Counted from the stretch's first letter, positions 20,092 to 26,552 are shown. The stretch: 50,602 bases of DNA from an uncultured Gammaproteobacteria bacterium (GCA_902513495.1 CABXNH010000005.1:1-50602), one strand, 5' to 3'. A program made the numbers and translations. Notes: generated from the letters alone by a model not told the origin.

Positions 20092-20805
20092 TTATTCATA
20101 ATTTGTGCCTTTTCTTTCACCAGTTCCTCTTTGTAAAAGCTTTCTTTTTATAATTTTGGCATTAGAACCTGGTTGCTGGCTTTCCTCATGAAGAAAACCT
20201 GTTGTTGCATTGCACTTTTGGCATTGAAATTTACTTTTAAATTTCGCTTGTTGGTAGTTGTCTTTTCGTCTTTTGTCTCTTGAGCCATCTTTATTTGAGT
20301 ATTGCCAAAACCATTCTTGTTCTGAACCTTTAATGAATTTAATTTTTGAATTATTACACCAAGCACATTTTTTATTAGAATTTTTTGGACTAGAAATAAT
20401 AAGGATAAAAATTATTAGTAGGAAAAGAGCGAAAATATAACCAAAGTTATCTTGACTATCAGATTTTTTAGTATTCGAAGCTATTTTATTACAGAAATTT
20501 CCTGATTTTTGATAACCACTCTTACAATACCAAGTGTTTCCAGACTTATAAGCATTTGTAGGAATCTTGATATTATTTGAAGGGTTAATTAATACCTTTC
20601 CGTTGCAGCTTAAGTTTCTTTTTGTAGCTTCATATATATATTGATCAGGTACATTTTTTAGATCAAACCAACTACATATATGTGCATCACTTAAATTAGA
20701 TAGGGATCTTTTTGGATCTAGATTAACTTCAGCATTAGCTTGATTTAAATAGGAATTAAGAAATAGGAATTGAAATACTATTAATGAAAATATAGTTCGC
20801 TTCAT
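20092..20805 (-). CDS. Membrane protein: secreted Cys module, one TM, cytoplasmic zinc ribbon
   Basis: No named family. Residues 1-25 form a signal peptide (ending NQANA). An outer module (about 30-110) has LSDAHIC, EATKRNLSCNG and GNTWYCKSGYQKSGNFC, short cysteine motifs that recur in secreted proteins of marine bacteria. One hydrophobic segment spans about 122-139. The inner part has CAWC (147-150) and CQKC (195-198), a split zinc ribbon, with a basic NKDGSRDKRRKDN stretch between and a basic tail. It is the last gene of the operon, four bases after the GIY-YIG gene. A role in sensing outside the membrane and passing a signal inward is a guess from layout. Confidence 0.7.
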   Translation of the reverse strand: MKRTIFSLIVFQFLFLNSYLNQANAEVNLDPKRSLSNLSDAHICSWFDLKNVPDQYIYEATKRNLSCNGKVLINPSNNIKIPTNAYKSGNTWYCKSGYQKSGNFCNKIASNTKKSDSQDNFGYIFALFLLIIFILIISSPKNSNKKCAWCNNSKIKFIKGSEQEWFWQYSNKDGSRDKRRKDNYQQAKFKSKFQCQKCNATTGFLHEESQQPGSNAKIIKRKLLQRGTGERKGTNYE

Positions 20806-20809
20806 TAAT

Positions 20810-21595
20810 TTATAGGCTGTACTTAACCGGGTTAGCGGCGCCTCTTTTCTTATGATGTGAAATTGATTTATTTATGTAATTTACCCTAACTCGATCTATT
20901 GCTCTTCTTCCATGAAATCCCCATCTATTTTTATATCCTGGGACTGAATACCATTTCTCAAGTTTGCCATTATTATTTATTTCAATAACTTCATAAACTT
21001 CAACAATTATTCCTTTATATTCAGCCAATACATATTCAACAGTATCTCTTCTTTTGCCAATAACCCAAGCCTGTTTGACTGATTCATAAATTAAATCTTT
21101 TCCAAAATACTTTGTATTTACTTTTAAAGCCTCGTCTCGAACTAATTTGTATTTCTTATTAATATTAATAATTACAACACTATGAAGTAACTCGTTTAAT
21201 GGCTGCGCATTGTACTTTCTTAAAATATCATCAGTACTCATCATGCCATTTTCAATACTATTGTGCCCAGTAACCTCATTTGTTAGATTAGCACCAGTTC
21301 TATTGGCCAAATCAATTAGAGCAGACTCTACCTCAAAGGCAACCTCATCGCTCATCCCATGACGAATTACAGTATGCTTTACTCTGTTATTTTGAGTCCT
21401 TGCTCTTATGTCTCTAATCTTCTCATATTTATTGCTTTCTTTATCCTCTAGAATCGCTCCTTCTACATGCTGAAAAACCCTATTGCCTCTTCCCTTGCCG
21501 ATATAAAAAGGCCTATCTTCTAGTGGATCAAATAATGCATAAACATAAGCCTTAAGCTTATGAATCGTTTTTTCATCAAAAGCATTACTCCTCAT
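20810..21595 (-). CDS. GIY-YIG nuclease (LEM-3-like) with C-terminal domain
   Basis: The N-terminal half (about 14-105) is a GIY-YIG endonuclease domain of the LEM-3-like type: AYVYALFD (the GIY strand), FYIGKGRGNRVFQH (YIG strand plus Arg and His), and a glutamate in FEVESALIDL that could bind the metal. The C-terminal half (about 137-245) has AWVIGKRR, EYVLAEYKGIIVEVYEV and RWGFHGRRA. This pattern follows GIY-YIG domains in related proteins and resembles a PUA/EVE-like fold that could read a modified base; that is inference. It is the middle gene of a three-gene operon, with gaps of five and four bases. 261 residues, soluble. Confidence 0.8.
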   Translation of the reverse strand: MRSNAFDEKTIHKLKAYVYALFDPLEDRPFYIGKGRGNRVFQHVEGAILEDKESNKYEKIRDIRARTQNNRVKHTVIRHGMSDEVAFEVESALIDLANRTGANLTNEVTGHNSIENGMMSTDDILRKYNAQPLNELLHSVVIININKKYKLVRDEALKVNTKYFGKDLIYESVKQAWVIGKRRDTVEYVLAEYKGIIVEVYEVIEINNNGKLEKWYSVPGYKNRWGFHGRRAIDRVRVNYINKSISHHKKRGAANPVKYSL

Positions 21596-21600
21596 AATAA

Positions 21601-22575
21601 TTATTTGGAAATTTCAGAATTATGACTTTGATTTGCCCCATCAACGAAATTTCCTATATTGCCAATTCCCCATTGATTTGAGACCGCGATAATTTCATCA
21701 GATAATTGTATGGCCTCTCCCTCTTTGAAAAAGTGCCTTCTGTGTCCTTTATCTTTAAACAGCTGATCAGCATCACTTAGTCTGACAAAAACAGCACGAT
21801 TCCGTTGATTGGGTTTGTCAGCATGCCACTCATCAGGGAATGCTTTTTTAAGATCATCAAAAGTAGTGTTTGGATTTTTTGCTACAAAGTCCTGGACCAC
21901 TGCATGAACCAGCCTACCTTTAGCAAATGCCTTACCTTTGAAAGTATATTTAGATGTATCTCGCTTTCCTTTGACTGCATCATTTGACTGCTCAAGTGCT
22001 GTGATTGCTCTAGCAAAAATGCTCTCATCAATAGGTGTATCAGAGATTCCAAGATCTACTCTACATTGAACCGAAAACCTACTTAGTAGTGAGAAAACTT
22101 CTTGCGCTTGTGATTCTGGTATTTTTACAACTTCATTTTCATCTGCTTCATAAATATCATTTATCTTTTCAAAAAATGCAGTGTATAGTTTGATTGCCTC
22201 ATCTCCGCCAACCATTTGCATTTGTATGAGCGTAAATGGTAATGCTAGCATCTCTTTAGAATCAAGCTGATTATCCTCCAACATATTTTTTGCACTTTCT
22301 AAAATATTTTTGTACAAGTGCACCTTTTCATCAAAAACTCTCTCACTTTTCTTGCTCTCTTGTTCAATTTCAGTTTGCTTATTTAAAAGGAACATTGTCA
22401 TCAAAATAGCAAAAATTGAGCCAAAAGTTGCTCCAAGAACTCTGCCTGGTATACCTCCGCCTACAAGGTCAAATAAAGGGCCGTATCCAAAAAATACAAC
22501 AATACCAACTACAGCCAATATTATTAGAATCTTCATTCCCTGCTTCCTGGTGTCGTCAATCTTGCTAACACTCAT
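21601..22575 (-). CDS. Two-TM membrane protein with recurrent C-terminal domain
   Basis: First gene of the island operon, with a clear AAGGAG ribosome site. Two hydrophobic segments (about 14-33 and 45-64) anchor it. Residues 67-200 are charged and helical, partly coiled-coil. The C-terminal domain (about 208-315) reads YTFKGKAFAKGRLVHAVVQDF, TTFDDLKKAFPDEW, RHFFKEGE and IIAVSNQWGIGNIGNFVDGA. I recognise this as a recurrent uncharacterised domain in proteins that often accompany nucleases or restriction genes, but I cannot name it. The topology puts that domain in the cytoplasm, near the nuclease encoded five bases downstream. Confidence 0.7.
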   Translation of the reverse strand: MSVSKIDDTRKQGMKILIILAVVGIVVFFGYGPLFDLVGGGIPGRVLGATFGSIFAILMTMFLLNKQTEIEQESKKSERVFDEKVHLYKNILESAKNMLEDNQLDSKEMLALPFTLIQMQMVGGDEAIKLYTAFFEKINDIYEADENEVVKIPESQAQEVFSLLSRFSVQCRVDLGISDTPIDESIFARAITALEQSNDAVKGKRDTSKYTFKGKAFAKGRLVHAVVQDFVAKNPNTTFDDLKKAFPDEWHADKPNQRNRAVFVRLSDADQLFKDKGHRRHFFKEGEAIQLSDEIIAVSNQWGIGNIGNFVDGANQSHNSEISK

Positions 22576-22679
22576 AACATTCTCCTTAATAATTAATATA
22601 AATCAAATAATACTACTTATCTGATTAAACAGGTAAAAAAAGAGGTATATTTGAGCTACTTTTCAATGAAAGGATAATT

Positions 22680-22895
22680 ATGAGCGAAAATGATAAATTA
22701 GCTGCCCTTCTCGGCTCTGCTTATTTACTTAAAAAAGCAGATGATAAAATTGATTCGTTAGAGAGAAAAATTTCAGATGTAAATAATACTGTCAAAAGTC
22801 TTTTAAAAGACAGTAATAATTTTCAAAAAAGGACTGAACGCTTGCTCGATGAAAACAAACGTTTACTTAAAGATATTAAACAAAAAATTAGATAA
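22680..22895 (+). CDS. Small coiled-coil protein, divergent from island operon
   Basis: A 71-residue protein with an AAAGGA ribosome site six bases before the ATG. The first 20 residues (ENDKLAALLGSAYLLKK) are mildly hydrophobic; the remainder is a charged helix with heptad spacing (DKIDSLERKISDVNNTVKSL and further), typical of a short coiled coil. No family recognised. It is divergent from the operon across 104 bases, which should hold both promoters. A regulator or scaffold role is possible but not supported by any motif. Confidence 0.6.
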   Translation: MSENDKLAALLGSAYLLKKADDKIDSLERKISDVNNTVKSLLKDSNNFQKRTERLLDENKRLLKDIKQKIR

Positions 22896-22914
22896 TTAAA
22901 AACCTGCTTTAATT

Positions 22915-23088
22915 CTAAATTTTTTGAATTCCTTTTTTATGGCACGTTTGACAGAGCGCATTTGGAGATCTGCTTATTTGTTTTTTGCCTGATGATCCAT
23001 TGCAGATTCCATTATTGCACCAAACTGTGCCACAATTAGTGCACTTATACTTTAGTTTTATTCCTGTTTTACAATACTGACAACCCAT
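22915..23088 (-). CDS. 57-residue Cys-rich (zinc-ribbon-like) protein
   Basis: A short gene with a strong ribosome site (AAAGGAG, six bases before ATG). It begins MGCQYCKTGIKLKYKC and has four Cys pairs in all: CQYC, CTNC, a CNNGIC run after VW, and CQTC near the end. This spacing suggests two bound zinc ions. It lies inside the island, on the same strand as the secreted-protein gene upstream and the operon downstream, and convergent with the coiled-coil gene. No named family recognised. The ribosome site and the regular cysteine spacing argue that it is real. Confidence 0.65.
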   Translation of the reverse strand: MGCQYCKTGIKLKYKCTNCGTVWCNNGICNGSSGKKQISRSPNALCQTCHKKGIQKI

Positions 23089-23126
23089 TAGTTTCTCCTT
23101 TATTTAAAAAAAAATTGCTGATTTCC

Positions 23127-23789
23127 TTATTCTAGTCTCTTATAATTTTCAATATCAAAGTCTCTTATCCCCAAAGATATTACCCCGCTCTCATCAATTT
23201 TAATAGTTTCAAGATCGTATTTTGGAGGCCATACTCCAGCTTCATTATGCTCAGTAGTTAATCTATCAATCAAGAAACTTCCATTACTATTTATGTAATA
23301 ACCATCAATTATCCTTTCGCTCCCTTTTTTATTATTTGCTTGCCACATATTCAATGGATCTCTTATCTCTGCAATTTTTTTAAAAGTTGGAAATGTTGAA
23401 TACAATAGATAAGTATGAGAATAATTAGCTGCGTAAAATGAGCTTAAGAACGTAAGAAATGGAAAGCCTTCGGGCGCATCCACAATGCTTAATTCATCTC
23501 CACCTCCAATAAAATCTTCAACAATATGATTATTGCCGTCAATGACTTGTCCAGAGAATGAGTATCCTACATTGTAATCTTCTCTAGCTTTTGAAGGCTT
23601 TCCATCTTCATAAAACTGTCCATCAATGAACTCACCGCCTTTGGTGCAAGCATGTTTGGTAATAATGACTTGGTGATTGTCTATTGGTGTAACAGATATT
23701 TGTACTGTCCATAAATCTCCACCACATCTCACCTCAGTAAAGCCTGAAAAAGATATGCATAACAGGATAAATATATATATTTTTCTCAC
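23127..23789 (-). CDS. Secreted protein of unknown function
   Basis: A 220-residue protein starting MRKIYIFILLCISFSGFTEV, a Sec signal peptide. The mature part has two cysteines (EVRCGGDLW and HACTKGG), beta-rich composition and no motif I recognise. It is the first gene inside the right end of the island, 224 bases from tRNA-Asp, with the TGTACA sites between them. It is 38 bases upstream of the Cys-rich gene. A periplasmic or secreted location is likely; function unknown. Confidence 0.6.
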   Translation of the reverse strand: MRKIYIFILLCISFSGFTEVRCGGDLWTVQISVTPIDNHQVIITKHACTKGGEFIDGQFYEDGKPSKAREDYNVGYSFSGQVIDGNNHIVEDFIGGGDELSIVDAPEGFPFLTFLSSFYAANYSHTYLLYSTFPTFKKIAEIRDPLNMWQANNKKGSERIIDGYYINSNGSFLIDRLTTEHNEAGVWPPKYDLETIKIDESGVISLGIRDFDIENYKRLE

Positions 23790-23839
23790 ACTTAGATTAT
23801 ATGTCAGTATGAGCTATGACTAACATAATATTAATAAAA

Positions 23840-23875
23840 ATGTACATAGCAAGACAGTAAATATGTACAAAGTAT
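23840..23875. repeat. Right terminal TGTACA sites
   Basis: Two TGTACA motifs, in AATGTACATAG (from 23840) and ATATGTACAAAGTAT (23861-23875). The latter is the exact inverse of 20071-20083 over 13 bases. They sit between the right attachment repeat and the first gene of the island, mirroring the left end. Confidence 0.5.
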
Positions 23876-23894
23876 GAAACTTTATACATTTATA

Positions 23895-24010
23895 ATCAAA
23901 CTTTAGGAACTAGAAGAAACTCAAAGAAATTGAATTAAACTGTTCTAGCCCTTTTATATCAAGGGCATTGAACTATATTAAACTGGATTAAACTAGGTTA
24001 GAACTAGTAG
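23895..24010. repeat. Iterated AT-rich motifs beside tRNA-Asp, with a small hairpin
   Basis: ATTAAACT occurs three times (23934, 23977, 23987). A longer imperfect block repeats: ATCAAACTTTAGGAACTAG near 23896 and ATTAAACTAGGTTAGAACTAG at 23987. A hairpin GCCCTT-ttatatc-AAGGGC lies at 23948-23966 and could end or trim the tRNA transcript, although no T run follows it on the minus strand. These may be arm-type recombination sites of the island end. Confidence 0.4.
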
Positions 24011-24012
24011 AT

Positions 24013-24027
24013 TGGCGGAGCGGACGG
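24013..24027. repeat. Right attachment-site repeat inside tRNA-Asp
   Basis: TGGCGGAGCGGACGG, the plus-strand form of the 3' end of tRNA-Asp. It is the second copy of the 15-bp repeat that bounds the island; the intact tRNA is on this side. Confidence 0.75.
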
Positions 24028-24089
24028 GGGTCGAACCCGCGACCTCCTGCGTGACAGGCAGGCGTTCTAACCAACTGAACTACCGCTCC
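24013..24089 (-). tRNA. tRNA-Asp (GUC)
   Basis: A 77-base gene with encoded CCA. The acceptor arm GGAGCGG pairs with CCGCTCC; the anticodon loop CTGTCAC gives anticodon GUC; the T arm GCGGGTTCGACCCCCG is standard. The sequence is close to E. coli tRNA-Asp. Its 3' end is the island attachment site. It lies eight bases after tRNA-Val, so the pair is likely one transcript. Confidence 0.97.
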
Positions 24090-24097
24090 AAGTTTCT

Positions 24098-24173
24098 TGG
24101 TGGGCGCTACAAGACTTGAACTTGTGACCCTCGCCTTGTAAGGGCGATGCTCTCCCAACTGAGCTAAGCGCCC
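24098..24173 (-). tRNA. tRNA-Val (UAC)
   Basis: A 76-base gene with encoded CCA. The acceptor arm GGGCGCT pairs with AGCGCCC; the D arm AGCTCAGTTGGGAGAGC is standard; the anticodon loop CTTACAA gives anticodon UAC. Its 5' end directly abuts the T run of the hup terminator, so it is expressed by readthrough from hup or from a promoter hidden within that region. Confidence 0.97.
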
Positions 24174-24210
24174 AAAAAAAAATGCCCGAATCGAATCAGG
24201 AAACGGGCAT
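24174..24210 (-). terminator. Rho-independent terminator after hup
   Basis: On the minus strand ATGCCCG (24210-24204), a 15-base loop and CGGGCAT are followed at once by eight T. It ends the hup transcript immediately before tRNA-Val, with no spacer. Confidence 0.85.
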
Positions 24211-24232
24211 ATTATACTTCGAAAAAATCTGA

Positions 24233-24505
24233 TTAGTTAACAGATTCTTTTAATAATTTTCCTGCTTTAAATGCAGGTGCATTTGATGCTGAAATTTGAA
24301 TTGCGGCACCTGTTTGCGGGTTACGGCCAGTGCGAGCTGCACGCGCTCTAACTAAAAAACTTCCGAAACCAGTAATGGCTACTGAATCACCACTTGCCAA
24401 TGCGCCAGAGATTGCACTTGTTGTTGCTTCTAAAGCACGAGCAGCATCTGCTTTAGAAAGACCTGAGTTGTCAGCAATAGCTGAAACTAAATCTGATTTA
24501 TTCAT
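24233..24505 (-). CDS. hupB: DNA-binding protein HU
   Basis: A nucleoid protein that bends DNA as a dimer. It has 90 residues: MNKSDLVSAIADNSGLSKADA at the start, the hydrophobic GFGSFLVRARAARTGRNPQTG arm with the conserved RNP tip, and FKAGKLLKESVN at the end. The fit to HU is full length. In many gammaproteobacteria it lies between lon and ppiD; here the upstream neighbour is the ccm operon and ppiD is 7.7 kb downstream, beyond two tRNAs and the insertion region. It has its own strong promoter and a strong terminator. Confidence 0.96.
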   Translation of the reverse strand: MNKSDLVSAIADNSGLSKADAARALEATTSAISGALASGDSVAITGFGSFLVRARAARTGRNPQTGAAIQISASNAPAFKAGKLLKESVN

Positions 24506-24573
24506 TTGTTACTCCTTAAATTTGAAAAGAATTTATGCAGAACCTACACAATATATTTGATAGGTTATTTTTG

Positions 24574-24601
24574 ATTATCCATTTATAAACCCTTATGTCA
24601 A
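24574..24601 (-). promoter_or_regulatory. hup promoter (sigma-70 type)
   Basis: On the minus strand TTGACA (24601-24596) is a perfect -35 element, followed by a 16-base spacer and GATAAT (24579-24574), five of six matches to the -10. It lies about 70 bases upstream of the hup ATG. It is one of the clearest promoters in the window. Confidence 0.75.
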
Positions 24602-24664
24602 GCGACATTCAGTAATAATTGAAAAAATATAATTAAGATAAAAAAGCCCTGAAAAAATATAATT

Positions 24665-25180
24665 TTATAATGTTTTTAAAAGAACTAAGAAATTTTGATT
24701 CCAGACTTCAGGGGTTATTTCTCCAATATGTTTATAGAGTACTAATCCCTCCTTATCGATTAAAAAAGTTTCTGGGGTTGCATAGACGCCAAGCTCCATT
24801 CCAATTCTTCCATCTGGATCAAAAATAATCTCATCAAAAGGGTTGCCCATAATTTCTAGATACTTCTGACCGTCATTTTTCTGATCCTTATAGTTAATAC
24901 CAATTAACTGTAAACTTTCATTGTTAGCTATGTTCATAATCATTGGATGCTCCTTCCTGCAGGTAACACACCAAGACGCCCAAACATTCACAAGAGTCAT
25001 CTGATTTTCCATTAAATCATTTAATTTAATGCTTTCATTCGTGAAGAAGTCTTTTCCCTCGAGCTCTGGAATCATTTTTCCCACTAAGGGTGATGGGAGT
25101 TTATTAGGATTTGAATTAAGACTTAAGAATAAAAAAATTCCAATAATAATAAATATAACTAAAGGTATTATTTTTCTCAT
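24665..25180 (-). CDS. ccmG: Thiol:disulfide interchange protein CcmG/DsbE
   Basis: A membrane-anchored periplasmic thioredoxin that keeps apocytochrome c cysteines reduced for heme attachment. It has 171 residues: one N-terminal anchor (about 5-21), the active site WASWCVTC (Cys71, Cys74), and the cis-proline loop GVYATPETFLID. It is last in the ccm cluster and its ATG overlaps the ccmE stop (TAATG). In standard operons ccmF lies between ccmE and ccmG; here they join directly. Confidence 0.93.
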   Translation of the reverse strand: MRKIIPLVIFIIIGIFLFLSLNSNPNKLPSPLVGKMIPELEGKDFFTNESIKLNDLMENQMTLVNVWASWCVTCRKEHPMIMNIANNESLQLIGINYKDQKNDGQKYLEIMGNPFDEIIFDPDGRIGMELGVYATPETFLIDKEGLVLYKHIGEITPEVWNQNFLVLLKTL

Positions 25181-25623
25181 TATTCTTGACTTGAGGCCTC
25201 TAAAGCAGCAGCGACCTCTGGAGGCATATAATTCTCATCGTGCTTCGCTAAAACCTCTGAAGCAATAAAAGTATTTGTACAGGTCAATCCTACACATTTA
25301 TTTAGCACTGTTCCTGAGGCTACAACGCCTTGACCTTCCCTAAAAAGGTCTGGCAATATACCCTCATAGGTCACTTTAATTGATTTAATGTTATCTGTAA
25401 CCATAAAGGTAACTAGCATACCTTCCCTGACTAAACTATCGGTCTCAACAAGACCACCCACCCTAAAACTCTTATTTGCTGGAGCCTTTCCGTCAACAAT
25501 ATCAGAAGGCGTATAAAAGTATAACAAGTTCTCACTGAAAGCCTTAATTCCTAAATAGCCTGCCAAGAAAACGCCAGACACTAAAAGCCCAACCAGTATC
25601 ATTCGGTTTTGTCGTTTAGTCAT
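25180..25623 (-). CDS. ccmE: Cytochrome c maturation heme chaperone CcmE
   Basis: CcmE carries heme through the periplasm to the cytochrome c ligation complex. It has 147 residues: an N-terminal anchor, the OB-fold (FRVGGLVETDSLVREG, VTYEGILPDLFREGQGVVA) and the heme-binding HDENY, with His128 covalently binding heme and Tyr132. The ATG overlaps the ccmD stop (ATGA) and its stop overlaps the ccmG start. Confidence 0.96.
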   Translation of the reverse strand: MTKRQNRMILVGLLVSGVFLAGYLGIKAFSENLLYFYTPSDIVDGKAPANKSFRVGGLVETDSLVREGMLVTFMVTDNIKSIKVTYEGILPDLFREGQGVVASGTVLNKCVGLTCTNTFIASEVLAKHDENYMPPEVAAALEASSQE

Positions 25624-25790
25624 TGATTAATTGAAAATTTATTCTTGAGTGACAGAACAGTCCTTGTGTGATTTCTCTTGGCATTGATAAAAAGAGCTAT
25701 AACTGTTATGGCAGAAACGCCATATGCTAGCCAAACATAAAATGCATACTTTCCATAAGGTAAAAAAGAAAAATACTCAACCATAGTCAT
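25620..25790 (-). CDS. ccmD: Heme exporter subunit CcmD
   Basis: A small membrane protein that holds CcmE to the CcmABC complex. The 56-residue frame begins MTMVEYFSFLPYGKYAFYVW and has one membrane segment (about 18-36), followed by a basic NAKRNH tail, as CcmD should. Both ends show ATGA overlaps, with the ccmC stop before and the ccmE start after. Its position between ccmC and ccmE is the usual one. Confidence 0.9.
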   Translation of the reverse strand: MTMVEYFSFLPYGKYAFYVWLAYGVSAITVIALFINAKRNHTRTVLSLKNKFSINQ

Positions 25791-26524
25791 AATTCTACTC
25801 CAACTACTTCCTCTTTGACCCAGCGTGAATTTTGCTCACGAATCAAAACCTCTGTTCTTGCTTTAATTGACACAAGCAGTACATAAAGAAAAATTGACGC
25901 TAAAAACATTATCCCAAGAGCAATTTGCATATCTGGATCTTTTAAACCACCGGTCCCAACTGAATAACCTTGGTGAAGGGTATTCCACCACTTAACTGAG
26001 TAATGAATAATTGGCAAATTAATTAAACCAACGATAGCAAGTATAGAGCTTGACTTTGCAGCAGTTCGTGGATTATCAAAGGCACTATTTAGGGACATGT
26101 AAGCTAAGTATAAAAATAATAATATAAGCTCAGAGGTTAATCTCGCATCCCATACCCACCATGCTCCCCACATTGGCTTACCCCAAATTGCCCCAGTGGC
26201 CAAAGCTATAATTGTAAAGCCTGCACCAATCGGCGCTGAAACCTTTGCCACAACTTCAGCCATTTTAATTTGCCAAATGAGTCCAATACCCCCTGCAATT
26301 GCCATAATTGCATAAATCATCATCGACAAGATAGCGCTTGGCACATGGATGAATATTATTCTATACCCATCTCCCTGCTGGTAATCAGCGGGTGATATAA
26401 CGAGAGACCAGTACAAACCAATCAACAATAGACTGATAAAAGGCCAAAAAAACCACGGTGTAAGCCTAGAACAGGTCTCAAAAAAAACTTTAGGAGAGGC
26501 CTGCCTTTGGATCCATTTCCACAT
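25787..26524 (-). CDS. ccmC: Heme exporter/assembly protein CcmC
   Basis: An inner-membrane protein that loads heme onto CcmE. It has 245 residues, about six membrane segments, the tryptophan-rich WWD signature (MWGAWWVWDARLTSEL) and two flanking histidines for heme (FIHVPSA and PIIHYSVKWWN). The stop overlaps ccmD. ccmA and ccmB, usually just before it, are absent here; the preceding gene is tsaB, 28 bases away. Confidence 0.95.
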   Translation of the reverse strand: MWKWIQRQASPKVFFETCSRLTPWFFWPFISLLLIGLYWSLVISPADYQQGDGYRIIFIHVPSAILSMMIYAIMAIAGGIGLIWQIKMAEVVAKVSAPIGAGFTIIALATGAIWGKPMWGAWWVWDARLTSELILLFLYLAYMSLNSAFDNPRTAAKSSSILAIVGLINLPIIHYSVKWWNTLHQGYSVGTGGLKDPDMQIALGIMFLASIFLYVLLVSIKARTEVLIREQNSRWVKEEVVGVEL

Positions 26525-26552
26525 AAATAAATGCAGTTACAAAAAAAGAGAT

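Larger units (their letters stand above)
19988..24027. mobile_element. 4.0-kb island at tRNA-Asp, no visible integrase
   Basis: The last 15 bases of the tRNA-Asp gene (24013-24027) are repeated exactly at 19988-20002 in the same orientation. This is the footprint expected of site-specific integration into a tRNA 3' end. Between the repeats are only genes with no housekeeping role: a tight three-gene operon with a GIY-YIG nuclease, a coiled-coil gene, a small Cys-rich gene and a secreted protein gene. No tyrosine or serine recombinase or transposase frame is present. The ends carry matching TGTACA-type sites. It could be an element moved by an enzyme encoded elsewhere or one that lost its integrase; mobility is inferred. 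Confidence 0.7.

Noticed and set aside
20092-21595. Homing endonuclease or intron for the GIY-YIG gene
   Set aside because: The gene is not inside another gene or intron, and it sits in an operon with membrane proteins.
22310-22624. 104-codon plus-strand frame opposite the two-TM protein
   Set aside because: Hydrophobic only because it is antisense to membrane segments; the minus-strand gene has a ribosome site and a tight operon context.
23895-24010. CRISPR array
   Set aside because: The repeats are 8-20 bases, imperfect and irregularly spaced, and no cas genes are present.
24330-24560. 76-codon frame antisense to hup
   Set aside because: It covers a conserved HU gene and has no ribosome site or family features.
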